DNA of 64,000 nt from Paludibacteraceae bacterium (GCA_024401455.1 JAKSLA010000003.1:1-64000); one strand, 5' to 3'. Positions 1 to 8,294 are shown, counted from the first letter of the stretch. Notes: a model not told the origin generated them from the sequence alone. Numbers and translations: made by a program.

Positions 1-84
1 TTCTGTTTTCTGATGCTTAACAAAATTTTTTAGAAAAATTTAAACAGCTTCTTATATCTCGCCTTTTTTTATTTTTATGCCTAT

Positions 85-113
85 AAAAAAGCACCAATGA
101 AAAACACTGGTGC
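85..113 (-). terminator. Rho-independent terminator of lptB
   Basis: Read on the minus strand, a 9-bp stem (GCACCAGTG with CATTGGTGC, one G-U pair) closes a short T-rich loop and is followed by six T. It lies about 35 bases past the lptB stop codon. Confidence 0.8.
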
Positions 114-147
114 CTGGATTTATTGAATTTGAGTTTGCCTTTCTTTT

Positions 148-942
148 TTATTTCGTATTGTCAACATCCTCTTCAGCATCTTCTCCTGTGGTGTTCTTTC
201 TTCTTCTTAATTCGAAGTCGCGACCAAGATATTTTTCACGTACGATAGGGTTCTCTGCCAACTCTTCTGGTGTTCCTTGGAAGAGGATGCGTCCCTCGAA
301 AAGAAGGTAGGCACGGTCGGTGATGGTCAAAGTCTCGTCCACGTTGTGGTCGGTGATGAGGATGCCGATGTTCTTGTCCTTCAGTTTCCAAACAATGTCT
401 TGGATGTCTTGTACGGCAATGGGGTCAACGCCTGCAAATGGCTCGTCAAGCATGATGAACTTAGGTTCGATGGCGAGACAACGCGCAATCTCCGTACGGC
501 GGCGTTCACCTCCGGAAAGGCGGTCGCCCAAGTTCTTGCGGACATGTCCCAAGTTGAACTCATCGATGAGGCTCTCCAGTTTCTGCTTTTGATACTCTTT
601 GGAGAATTTTGTCATCTCCAAAACGGCGCGGATGTTGTCCTCGACGCTCAATTTTCTGAATACGGAAGCCTCTTGCGCCAGATAACCGATTCCGTTTTGT
701 GCTCTTTTGTAAACCGGGTAACTGGTGATGTCTTGGTCGTTCAAGAAAATCTTTCCCTCGTTAGGCACGATAAGTCCAGTCGTCATATAGAAGGTTGTTG
801 TCTTTCCTGCTCCGTTCGGACCGAGGAGACCAACGATTTCACCTTGCTGTACATTGATGGACACGTGGTTGGCTACTGTTCTTTCGCCGTATTTTTTTAC
901 CAAGTTTTCGGTCCTTAGGACCATTTTATCAACGTTTTCCAT
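148..942 (-). CDS. lptB: LPS export ABC transporter ATP-binding protein LptB
   Basis: This is the cytoplasmic ATPase that powers the LptBFG transporter, which extracts lipopolysaccharide from the inner membrane for delivery to the outer membrane. With the start chosen here the protein has 264 residues. It shows Walker [10 protein letters not shown] at 41-49, the ABC signature LSGGE at 142-146, Walker B FIMLDEP at 162-168 and the switch histidine in ITDHN. The frame stays open up to 999, but a -7 promoter element at 997-1005 puts the transcript start near 990. The true start is therefore the ATG at 942 or the one at 924. The gene is monocistronic here, with its own terminator. An OstA/LptA-like gene lies at 46364. 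Confidence 0.95.
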   Translation of the reverse strand: MENVDKMVLRTENLVKKYGERTVANHVSINVQQGEIVGLLGPNGAGKTTTFYMTTGLIVPNEGKIFLNDQDITSYPVYKRAQNGIGYLAQEASVFRKLSVEDNIRAVLEMTKFSKEYQKQKLESLIDEFNLGHVRKNLGDRLSGGERRRTEIARCLAIEPKFIMLDEPFAGVDPIAVQDIQDIVWKLKDKNIGILITDHNVDETLTITDRAYLLFEGRILFQGTPEELAENPIVREKYLGRDFELRRRKNTTGEDAEEDVDNTK

Positions 943-996
943 TGCTTTCGTGTTTTGCAAAAAGAGGCTTTTCTCATCCGTTGGGATGATTGTTTG

Positions 997-1005
997 CAAA
1001 GTTAG
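997..1005 (-). promoter_or_regulatory. -7 promoter element of lptB
   Basis: The minus strand reads TAACTTTGC, a match to the Bacteroidota -7 consensus TAnnTTTG, about 55 bases before the chosen lptB start. Confidence 0.7.
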
Positions 1006-1123
1006 GAAAAATTTTCAACCATAAAGCATCCTCTCCTTAAAAAGACTATGAGTTTCAAGCCCAAGACGAAATTATCGAAATATTCTGTCTCTTAGGGTGT
1101 AAATGAAGGATCCGTGTTTCTTT

Positions 1124-2722
1124 TCATTCATCCATCATCTTCCAGCAAGCCACCTTGCGTGTCTTCTCATCAAATACGATGCCGATGGAATGGACCTCTT
1201 CGCTTTCATTCCTGTACTTTTCGGCATAGCCTTTTTGTCTCAACTGTTCGAGTGCCTCTTCGAGCAACTGGGCTTTCTTCTCGTCAGGCTTTGCTTCGTC
1301 TGCCTCCATCATCTTGAGTTCCAACACGAGAGCCATCTTTGCCGTTTGTGCCACAATATCGACACGTTGGCTCGCCTCCATAATTTCGCATTGGTTGGGA
1401 ATGCCGAACAAGCAGAACAAAGTGCGGAGATGGTTGCGGAAATAGCCTTCTGTGATTTCACCCGCATTCTCGTAGGGAATGCCCGAGAAGAAGTTGCATA
1501 CCTTCTCCATGAAGGCATTGACGTCTTTGTCGTCAAGAGCCTCAGGCAAAGAGACAATGAGAGGCATAAGCAAACCATAAGTGTGTGGTTTGGTGGTAAG
1601 TACATTTTTGAACCAACTGTCTCTAATCTCCCTATTAGGGAAATCATATCTGATTTTCCATTGCGTCAATGAAACTTTTTTCCATTCAGCAATTGAAAGA
1701 TAGCCTGACTGAAAAGCGACCGATCTAAGGTCAAGTTCATTCAAGTCATATTTGTCATCGTTCTCGTCAAACACCCATTCATTCGTCAAATCCTGAAGTT
1801 TGAACGGATTGTCTTTTACCATATTGAGTAAAAAGCGAGGTGTGCCAGTTGCAATCCAATAATTATCGAACCTTTGGTTTACAAACAGTTTTCCGACCGA
1901 CACTGGATTATAGACAGACTCACATCTGCTGACGAATCTCATACCATTGTAGTATTGCTTCATACAAGAAAGGAGTACATCGGAAGTCATTTCCAACTCT
2001 TTGGCAGTCTCTTCTATATGTTCTCCAAAGTTCGCACGCAGTTCTTCCTCCGTGTAGCCCAGCAATGTCGCATAATCTTTGTTCCTTGTCAAATCCGTAG
2101 GATTATTTGAGCCGGAAAAAAGTGAGACATGAGCGAATTTAGTGACACCTGTGATGAAGACGAAACGCTCTTTGTCGTTGGCGGATTTTAGTTGCTGATA
2201 AAACTCCGCCATCATTTTCACCACATCTTCTTGATAAGTTGTCTTGAAAGAGTCAAGAATAGGTTTGTCGTACTCATCGATAAGGACAACTACCTGTTTC
2301 TCATATTTTTCATAAGTCTTCTCAATAAGATCTTTAAGCATACGCGATATGCTTCCATCGAGAATGGACACTTTAAGATGACGTGCAGACAACAACAACT
2401 CGTCCTTGATTTTCAAGGAAATCTCATCTATTCCTTGATACGATGAACCGCTTGCCAAATCCAGATGAATTATAGGATAAACCTCCCACGCATCAGGTGC
2501 AAGCCGTTCTATTTCAAGACCTTTGAACAGTTCCTTCTTGCCCTGGAAGAAAGCTTTGAAAGTGGAAAGCAACAGACTCTTGCCGAAACGACGGGGGCGG
2601 GAGAGGAAGAAACTACCTCCAGAATTGGCAATCTCCCATATATATTTAGTCTTATCCACGTACAAACAATCGTTTTTACGCAGATTTTCAAATGTAAATA
2701 TATCTGTAGCTATTCTTTTCAT
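1124..2722 (-). CDS. AAA-ATPase-like / PD-(D/E)XK nuclease domain protein
   Basis: A 532-residue protein of a family that is common and multicopy in gut Bacteroidota (AAA-ATPase_like N-terminus plus PDDEXK_9-type C-terminus). The N-terminus carries the typical YVDKT motif, a P-loop variant RPRRFGKSL at 42-50 and a Walker B LIDEYD at 147-152. The C-terminal nuclease core is visible as D455 followed by E468-x-K470. The middle holds the conserved substrate-domain-like stretch after residue 200. The cellular role of the family is not established; roles in DNA processing or selfish-element biology are suggestions only. It has its own promoter and is intact, lying between the unrelated housekeeping genes lptB and miaB. 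Confidence 0.85.
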   Translation of the reverse strand: MKRIATDIFTFENLRKNDCLYVDKTKYIWEIANSGGSFFLSRPRRFGKSLLLSTFKAFFQGKKELFKGLEIERLAPDAWEVYPIIHLDLASGSSYQGIDEISLKIKDELLLSARHLKVSILDGSISRMLKDLIEKTYEKYEKQVVVLIDEYDKPILDSFKTTYQEDVVKMMAEFYQQLKSANDKERFVFITGVTKFAHVSLFSGSNNPTDLTRNKDYATLLGYTEEELRANFGEHIEETAKELEMTSDVLLSCMKQYYNGMRFVSRCESVYNPVSVGKLFVNQRFDNYWIATGTPRFLLNMVKDNPFKLQDLTNEWVFDENDDKYDLNELDLRSVAFQSGYLSIAEWKKVSLTQWKIRYDFPNREIRDSWFKNVLTTKPHTYGLLMPLIVSLPEALDDKDVNAFMEKVCNFFSGIPYENAGEITEGYFRNHLRTLFCLFGIPNQCEIMEASQRVDIVAQTAKMALVLELKMMEADEAKPDEKKAQLLEEALEQLRQKGYAEKYRNESEEVHSIGIVFDEKTRKVACWKMMDE

Positions 2723-2744
2723 TTTTTTCTTTATTTCGATATGA

Positions 2745-2752
2745 CAAAGATA
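2745..2752 (-). promoter_or_regulatory. -7 promoter element of the AAA-ATPase/nuclease gene
   Basis: The minus strand reads TATCTTTG, 22 bases upstream of the ATG, which implies a very short 5' leader. Confidence 0.6.
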
Positions 2753-2887
2753 CTAAATTTCTATGAATATCTCCTCATGGTTAAATTTGACTTGGGAAAC
2801 GGGTGATATCTGCATATCCGTTCACTTTTTGTCTGGCATGACCAGAGTTCTTGGAACGTATCTCTCAAAACTTATCACTTTTTTCTC

Positions 2888-2895
2888 TACTTTTG
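2888..2895 (+). promoter_or_regulatory. -7 promoter element of miaB
   Basis: TACTTTTG matches TAnnTTTG, 33 bases before the miaB ATG. Confidence 0.65.
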
Positions 2896-2928
2896 TGGTG
2901 AATTATGTTTAATTTAAAATTTTGGTAA

Positions 2929-4290
2929 ATGAAAACAGACTCTAAATCTGTGAATAGTGAAGAAAAGAAACTCTTTATCGAGACTTACGGTTGTCAGATG
3001 AATGTGGCTGACAGCGAGGTCGTTGCTGCTATTATGCAGACGATAGGCTATCAAGTGACGGAGACGATGGAAGAGGCGGATGCCATTTTCATCAACACTT
3101 GCTCAATCAGGGACAATGCGGAGCAGAAAATCGTTTCGCGCTTGCAGTTCTTCAACTCGATGCGTAAGAAAGGGAAACGCTTCCTTATCGGTATTTTGGG
3201 TTGCATGGCGGAACGTATGCAAAACGAGTTGCTTCAGCAGGAGATTGTTGATTTGGTGGTGGGACCAGATGCCTATCTGGACCTTCCGAACCTTGTAGGG
3301 CAGGCAGAAACGGGTGTTAAAGCCATGAATGTGGAACTCTCTAAGACGGAGACCTACAAGAATGTCATTCCTTCGAGAATCGGCGGGGGGCATATCAGCG
3401 GATATGTTTCCATCATGCGTGGTTGCAACAACTTCTGCTCTTATTGTATCGTGCCTTACACTCGCGGGCGTGAGCGTAGCCGTGAGGTGGAGAGCATCTT
3501 GAATGAGATAAGTGATTTGCAGGCTCGTGGCTTCAAGGAGGTTATCTTGTTGGGGCAAAACGTGAACTCCTACAATTTCGAGGCTGAATCGGGCGAGGTG
3601 GTCCGTTTCCCAGACTTGTTGAAGCAGATTGCCGAGGCATTCCCTACGATGAGAATCCGTTATACGACGTCGCATCCGAAGGATATGAGCGATGAGACGT
3701 TGGAGGTGATGGCGGCCTATCCGAACATTTGTAAGCATATCCATCTTCCTGTTCAGTCGGGTAGCAACCGTATCTTGAAGTCGATGAATAGAAAATATAC
3801 GCGTGAATGGTATTTGGAGCGCATTGCCGCCATTCGTCGCATCATGCCTGATTGTGGCATCTCTACGGATGTGTTCTGCGGGTTCCACGATGAGACGGAA
3901 GAAGACCAAAAGGAGACGCTCTCTTTGATGGAAACGGTTGTGTTTGACTCCGCATTTATGTTTAAATATTCAGAGCGTCCTGGCACGTTTGCAGCGAAAA
4001 ACTTGCCGGACAATGTGCCTGAGGAGGTGAAGATTGCCCGTTTGAATGAGATTATTGCCTTGCAGACACGTCTGTCGGCAGTGAGCAACCAACGTGATTT
4101 AGGCAAAACCTTTGAAGTTTTGGTGGAAGGTGTGTCTAAGCGTTCGTCCGACCAACTTTTTGGTCGTACACAGCAAAATAAAGTGGTTGTTTTCCCTCGT
4201 TCGGGTTATAAGGTGGGCGACTTTGTCAAGGTGAAGGTCACAAGCACCACTTCTGCAACGTTGATAGGCGAAGTGGCTGAACAACAATAA
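2929..4290 (+). CDS. miaB: tRNA-2-methylthio-N6-dimethylallyladenosine synthase MiaB
   Basis: Radical-SAM enzyme that methylthiolates i6A37 of tRNAs reading UNN codons, using two 4Fe-4S clusters. The protein has 453 residues, normal for the family. N-terminal UPF0004 cluster cysteines are C22 (ETYGCQMN), C58 (NTCSIR) and C92 (LGCMAER). The radical SAM motif is C166-x3-C170-x2-C173 in RGCNNFCSYC. A C-terminal TRAM domain occupies about 385-453. The RGCNNFCSYCIVPYTRGRERSR-type context separates MiaB from the RimO and MtaB paralogues. It is a single gene with its own promoter and a downstream hairpin. Confidence 0.96.
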   Translation: MKTDSKSVNSEEKKLFIETYGCQMNVADSEVVAAIMQTIGYQVTETMEEADAIFINTCSIRDNAEQKIVSRLQFFNSMRKKGKRFLIGILGCMAERMQNELLQQEIVDLVVGPDAYLDLPNLVGQAETGVKAMNVELSKTETYKNVIPSRIGGGHISGYVSIMRGCNNFCSYCIVPYTRGRERSREVESILNEISDLQARGFKEVILLGQNVNSYNFEAESGEVVRFPDLLKQIAEAFPTMRIRYTTSHPKDMSDETLEVMAAYPNICKHIHLPVQSGSNRILKSMNRKYTREWYLERIAAIRRIMPDCGISTDVFCGFHDETEEDQKETLSLMETVVFDSAFMFKYSERPGTFAAKNLPDNVPEEVKIARLNEIIALQTRLSAVSNQRDLGKTFEVLVEGVSKRSSDQLFGRTQQNKVVVFPRSGYKVGDFVKVKVTSTTSATLIGEVAEQQ

Positions 4291-4343
4291 TAGGAAAGCG
4301 TAGAGATAGAGTGAACTTTGTCTCTCGTTTCGCCCAATACTAA

Positions 4344-4384
4344 AAAGGGGTAGGCGTTAATATGTAGAAACGTCTGCCTCTTTT
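4344..4384 (+). terminator. Terminator hairpin after miaB
   Basis: AAAGGGG-TAGGCGTT can pair with AACGTCTGCCTCTTT across a short loop, and the distal arm runs into TTTTGTG. The stem contains G-U pairs. It lies about 55 bases past the miaB stop. Confidence 0.55.
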
Positions 4385-4487
4385 GTGTTGTAGGAGAGGA
4401 GCATCATGGCCTCTTCGTAGTATGACGGAATCGTCTTCCGATGCGTTTCGTGGGTCTTTTGCCTGCCAAATGGGAAAGCAAAGAGGC

Positions 4488-4518
4488 AGACTCACCTTGA
4501 TGGAAAAATCTGCCTCTC
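4488..4518 (-). terminator. Terminator hairpin after the THUMP methyltransferase gene
   Basis: A 9-bp perfect stem (AGAGGCAGA with TCTGCCTCT) lies just past the stop codon at 4542. The T tract after it on the minus strand is weak. Confidence 0.5.
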
Positions 4519-4541
4519 TTATTATGAATCAACTGTTATTT

Positions 4542-6383
4542 TCAATCGTCAAATCTGCGCTCGCGGTCTTTGCGGTCGAATTTGCTTCGGCGGTCGTCGC
4601 TGCGGTTGAATCGGTCGTCACGTCTGCGGTCATCCCTGCGGAAGCCTCGGTCAGAATCTCTGTCGTTGTCTCTGAACTTCCTCGGACCTCTCTTTTCAAA
4701 GCCGCCGTCGCGGCGGTCGTCGCGGTTTCGGAATTCGCGGCGTGGACCACGGTCGCGGTCGTCACGTTTCTTGAAGTCCTTTCCGTCGCGGTCTCTCTTG
4801 AACCCGCCTTTTCGGTCGTCACGGTCACGGAACTCACGTCTTCTCTCGCCGTTTTCTTCGTCGTCGAAGCGTCTTCTTCTGAAGTCACCCTCTTTCTTGT
4901 CGTCGAAACGTCTTTTCTTGAATCCGTCTTCTTTTTTGTCGTCAAAGCGTCTCTTTTTGAATCCGTCTTCGCCTTCGCCCTTCTCGTCGTCAGAGCGGCG
5001 TGGATATCTTTCCCCCTTTTTACGCCATTCGCCGGCGCGCTCGTCCCAATATTCGCCGGCAGCCTCGTGGATGCTCTTTTCGAAAGCACGGTGGCGGCGC
5101 ATACGGTAGTCGTACTCTTCCTCTTCTGTTCTCTCTCTTGAACCTCTTTCGATGTACGAGTCGGGGCGGACATATACTTTTGGCGTCTCCTCCTGATCAT
5201 CTCCCTTCTCGGCCTCTTTCTCCTTCAATTTGCGGATGAAGTCATCGCGACGGCCGGAGAACATCTCATATTTGCGGAATTCGCACTCGATGTTGCCGTT
5301 CAAGAGTTGGTGTTTCTCGGAAGGACGCAAACCGATTTTCTCGGCAGCCTCTGTAGGAGGGGTGATGATCCAAGCCTCCATATCCGTGTAGTCATGCTTC
5401 AACTTCGTACCAATCATGTTGAATAGATCCATGTCGGCGAATAGACGTTCTCCGTAAGGAGGGTTGAATACGAGCATGGACTTCTCCGTTGGGGCAGGAA
5501 GTTGTTGGAACGGGCAAGTCTTCAAAGAGACATATTTTGCCACTCCAGCGCGTTTGACGTTGGTCTCGGCAATTTCTGTGGCTCTTAGCAAGATGTCAGA
5601 ACCGTATATCATGTGTTCAAACTCACGTTCGTTAGAGTCGTCGTTGTAGAGTTTGTCGAAAATTTCTTGGTTGAAGTCTGGCCATTTCTCGAAAGCGAAG
5701 CCTTGCTTACGGTAGATGCCGGGTGCAATGTTGAGGGCGATGAGTGCCGCTTCTATAAGAATTGTACCGGAACCACACATAGGGTCTATCAAATCGCATT
5801 GGCCGTCCCATCCTGCCAAGAGGAGCATACCGGCTGCCAAAACCTCATTGATAGGGGCTTCGGTCTGAATCTCACGGTAGCCACGCTTGCTGAGCGGCTC
5901 GCCAGAACTGTCGATGGATAGCGTACACTTGTCTTGTGCGATGTGGATGTTGAGTTGAACATCTGGATTGACAAGTCTTACAGAAGGTCTCTTTCCAGTC
6001 TTTTCGTTGAAATAGTCGGCGATTCCGTCCTTGACTCTGTAAGCAAGGTACTTTGAGTGGTTGAAGTTGTCCGAGAAGACCACTGCATCAACGGCAAAGG
6101 TCTTGCTGTTGTCCATCAATTTACTCCAATCGAAGCTTTTTATCTTCTCATAAACCTCGTCAGCGTCGTGAGCTTCAAATTTGTAGATTGGCTTCAAAAT
6201 CCTCAATGCGGTACGGCAATGCAAGTTTGCTTTGTACATCATTTCAAGGTCGCCCGAGAATCGAACTCCTCTTTTGAGAATCTCAACGTCGTCAGCTCCG
6301 AGATTTATTAACTCTTTTGCGAGAACCTCTTCCAGCCCTTGGAAGGTCTTTGCAATTAATTCAAATTTTTCAGTTTCCACCAT
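4542..6383 (-). CDS. THUMP-domain class I RNA methyltransferase with a long Arg/Asp-rich tail
   Basis: The first ~390 residues match the RlmL-N/YpsC-like RNA guanine-N2 methyltransferase family: a THUMP region (about 50-160), SAM-binding motif DPMCGSGT at 200-207 and catalytic NPPYG at 307-311. The likely substrate is 23S rRNA; the exact nucleotide cannot be told. The protein is unusually long at 613 residues because of a low-complexity tail (about 390-613). That tail has repeats of the type FKKRRFDDKKE near 475-510, followed by a region made mostly of R, D, K, F and G. Such tails resemble those of RNA-binding DEAD-box helicases and suggest RNA tethering, which is an inference. The gene is preceded by its own -7 element and lies downstream of the small RNA array. 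Confidence 0.9.
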   Translation of the reverse strand: MVETEKFELIAKTFQGLEEVLAKELINLGADDVEILKRGVRFSGDLEMMYKANLHCRTALRILKPIYKFEAHDADEVYEKIKSFDWSKLMDNSKTFAVDAVVFSDNFNHSKYLAYRVKDGIADYFNEKTGKRPSVRLVNPDVQLNIHIAQDKCTLSIDSSGEPLSKRGYREIQTEAPINEVLAAGMLLLAGWDGQCDLIDPMCGSGTILIEAALIALNIAPGIYRKQGFAFEKWPDFNQEIFDKLYNDDSNEREFEHMIYGSDILLRATEIAETNVKRAGVAKYVSLKTCPFQQLPAPTEKSMLVFNPPYGERLFADMDLFNMIGTKLKHDYTDMEAWIITPPTEAAEKIGLRPSEKHQLLNGNIECEFRKYEMFSGRRDDFIRKLKEKEAEKGDDQEETPKVYVRPDSYIERGSRERTEEEEYDYRMRRHRAFEKSIHEAAGEYWDERAGEWRKKGERYPRRSDDEKGEGEDGFKKRRFDDKKEDGFKKRRFDDKKEGDFRRRRFDDEENGERRREFRDRDDRKGGFKRDRDGKDFKKRDDRDRGPRREFRNRDDRRDGGFEKRGPRKFRDNDRDSDRGFRRDDRRRDDRFNRSDDRRSKFDRKDRERRFDD

Positions 6384-6402
6384 GTGTGTATTTTAGACGA
6401 TA

Positions 6403-6410
6403 CAAATATA
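6403..6410 (-). promoter_or_regulatory. -7 promoter element of the THUMP methyltransferase gene
   Basis: The minus strand reads TATATTTG, 19 bases before the ATG. Confidence 0.65.
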
Positions 6411-6585
6411 GTGCTTTATTATGAAAATCTATCATTTAAGTTGTTGCTTTTCTTGGCTGAGTCAAAATTGGAAGGTTTTTAGTGATAAGAGATAAGATTC
6501 CTTGTCCATTTTGAACGGCTATAATATAACATTATAGTAATCTTGTTTGTAAAGTGTATGGGCTAAGTGGGAGAGGAAACTACAC

Positions 6586-6688
6586 AAAAAAACCACAACA
6601 AGCTCTTCTCAGAGTGCGTTGTGGTCACTATTTAAAGTATAAATGTTTTGTTTTGTCGAAATCCAAATGCATGGATTTAAAATTATGG
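6586..6688 (-). ncRNA. Small RNA A of a four-member family
   Basis: Transcript ends are inferred. A -7 element (minus strand TAACTTTGC at 6693-6701) places the start near 6688, and a terminator with seven T ends it near 6586, giving about 103 nt. The 3' hairpin has outer stem CCACAAC/GTTGTGG and an inner CTCT-GAGA-AGAG stem with a GNRA loop. The single-stranded block before it (ACATTTATACTTTAAATAGTG) is nearly identical to that of RNA D and recognisably related to B and C. No conserved reading frame is shared by the four copies. One 14-codon ORF (starting MHLDFD) exists in this copy only. Confidence 0.7.
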
Positions 6689-6733
6689 TATTGCAAAGTT
6701 AGTGATTTATTTTGATTTTGGGAAATTGTAAAC

Positions 6734-6844
6734 AAAAAAAACAGCCTGCTCTCCCGAGTAGGCTGTAATTCATACTTATAAAAAGTACTAATGTTTTCTG
6801 AGAACGAAATCTAGATTTTTTCTTAAGTTTCTTATACGTTTCCT
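6734..6844 (-). ncRNA. Small RNA B of a four-member family
   Basis: The -7 element on the minus strand is TATATTTGC (6850-6858). The transcript ends in a hairpin with outer stem ACAGCCT/AGGCTGT, inner CTC-GGGA-GAG and eight T. The core ATTTCGTTCTCAGAAAACAT is shared with copies C and D. Estimated length is about 111 nt. It lies only ~45 bp upstream of RNA A's start, so the two could be transcribed separately or, with read-through, together. Confidence 0.7.
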
Positions 6845-6859
6845 TTGATGCAAATATAG

Positions 6860-7350
6860 GTAGATTCTATAAGTTGGAAGTTAGATGTCGTTTCCAATAG
6901 AGGATAAAAATGTTTCGTCTGCGAAAATGACGATTTTTTGTCTGTTTTTTGCGTGAAAAATCCACATATAGGTCTATTTCGTCATAAAAAATAGAGCGAT
7001 TTCATCGGGAAAAGTGTGCTTTTTTCGGTGAAATTTGAAAAATAGGGAAGAAAAAGTTGCATCGAAGGCGCAAGGAGGGATGTTTCATCTTTTAGACGAG
7101 GTAAATGGGGTGGCGAATCTGCTTTCCCTTTTGTTTTTGGGGCGTTTTTTGGAAAGAAAGTCTCGATGAGGAAGTGATTTTATTTTGGGGAATTGTTTGG
7201 GCGGTTGTTGAAGAGTAGATGGAACTTGAGATTTTTTTTGAATTTTTCCTCTTGAAGGTCTGATAAATTTCCCTACTGGTTATTGAGATCTGCAGCCTTT
7301 CTCGTCATGGATTTTGGGAAATTGTCCCTTCTGTGTTTGGGTTTGCTTGC
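6860..7350. other. Gap between small RNAs B and C
   Basis: No protein gene is supported. The segment is AT-rich and holds one imperfect hairpin near 6999-7033 (ATTTCATCG with CGGTGAAAT). Its function is unknown. Confidence 0.4.
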
Positions 7351-7470
7351 AAAAAAAAAATCGCACCCTCCTCTTCTCAGAGTCTGAGTGCGAATCATAA
7401 AAAGTCTAAATGTTTTTCTGAGAACGAAATCTATTTCTTTTTCATTAGGTCTCAATCAACGTGTTTCCTT
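7351..7470 (-). ncRNA. Small RNA C of a four-member family
   Basis: The -7 element on the minus strand is TACCTTTGC (7476-7484). The 3' hairpin pairs CGCAC with GTGCG, has an inner CTCT-GAGA-AGAG stem with a GNRA loop, and is followed by ten T. It shares the core ATTTCGTTCTCAGAAAAACA and the ACTTTTTAT block with copy B. Estimated length is about 120 nt. Confidence 0.7.
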
Positions 7471-7740
7471 GTATTGCAAAGGTAAGTAATCTTTCTATAA
7501 CTTTAGGGAAAGTCCCCGAAATGCCCTTAAAATGATACGAAATGGGAGTTTTGTGAGATTTGTATGTGAAGACTATGCGTGTAAATAGTACATTCTGACG
7601 ACGAATAGTCCTATCTTGTTTTACTGGAAACAAGGTGTGAAGGTGTTGCATCGGCTTTTTTCTCGACGTCTTATATAGAATGAGGCTTTAAATGAGATGC
7701 GCTAACCCGTTTGTCTTGGTAATTATGTTTTAGAGGAGAT

Positions 7741-7846
7741 AAAAAAAGGACCACAACAGGCTCATCTGCGAGTGTGTTGTGGCCACTATTTAAAGTATAA
7801 ATGTTTCCTGAGAACGAAATTTTAATAAGGTTTCATATTTATTTCG
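7741..7846 (-). ncRNA. Small RNA D of a four-member family
   Basis: The -7 element on the minus strand is TACATTTGT (7852-7860). The 3' hairpin pairs CCACAAC with GTTGTGG, has a short inner CTC/GAG stem, and is followed by CC and seven T. It shares ATTTCGTTCTCAGGAAACAT with B and C, and the ACATTTATACTTTAAATAGTG block with A, so it bridges the two sub-types. Estimated length is about 106 nt. Confidence 0.7.
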
Positions 7847-7860
7847 CATATACAAATGTA

Positions 7861-8162
7861 TGGCAACTTTCATTTTGTGTAGTTATGCTATCGTTTCATA
7901 TTGTGGCTAAATTTGTTTCAGGGGGAATGAATGACCGAATTTTCCGATAAAATGGGGCTTTTTTGCTCTTTTTCTACCGTAGGAACTGAAAAAATTGGAG
8001 GAATGAATTGAGCGTTGTTCTTTTGTTTAGTTCTTTCTTTTTTTCATTTAGACAAGGTCTTCGGATTGTACTCGTTTTGAAATACGGTTAATATACGTCT
8101 CTGTTGCTGTTTGAGGGAAGTAGATGCTCTCAAAGATTAAAGGAATGGTTGGTTAAGCAGGG
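7861..8162. other. Gap between small RNA D and the queA terminator
   Basis: No gene is supported on either strand. The segment contains sequence upstream of RNA D that may hold its -33 element, and otherwise AT-rich sequence without recognisable features. Confidence 0.4.
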
Positions 8163-8236
8163 TAAAAAAGGCTCCTCTCCATTTTTTGACCTCTTTGTTA
8201 GTAATTCCCTAAATGGTCGAAATATGGAGAGGAGCC
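8163..8236 (-). terminator. Long terminator hairpin of the ftsX-queA operon
   Basis: GGCTCCTCTCCAT (8170-8182) is a perfect inverted match to ATGGAGAGGAGCC (8224-8236). The inner segments TTTTGACC and GGTCGAAA extend the stem to about 22 bp. On the minus strand the distal arm is followed by six T. The stem is longer than usual for an intrinsic terminator. It sits about 60 bases past the queA stop. Confidence 0.75.
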
Positions 8237-8294
8237 CCTTAATTCAATATATAGGCTTGTATGAGCCTCTTTGTCTCTCGTTTGGTAGAACTGC

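Noticed and set aside
1103..1672. 189-codon plus-strand frame opposite the AAA-ATPase/nuclease gene
   Set aside because: It is a shadow of the well-supported minus-strand gene.
4383..5200. Several long open frames on both strands opposite the tail of the THUMP methyltransferase
   Set aside because: They arise from the biased Arg/Asp codon composition of the tail; the minus-strand frame with the methyltransferase core is the real gene.
7273..7651. Two minus-strand frames of 60-68 codons in the small RNA region
   Set aside because: They cross the terminator T tract and promoter of RNA C and are not conserved in the other RNA copies.
6586..7846. Possible leader peptides in the small RNAs (14 codons in A, about 19 in D)
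   Set aside because: No frame, start or peptide sequence is shared by the four copies; B has no ATG at all.
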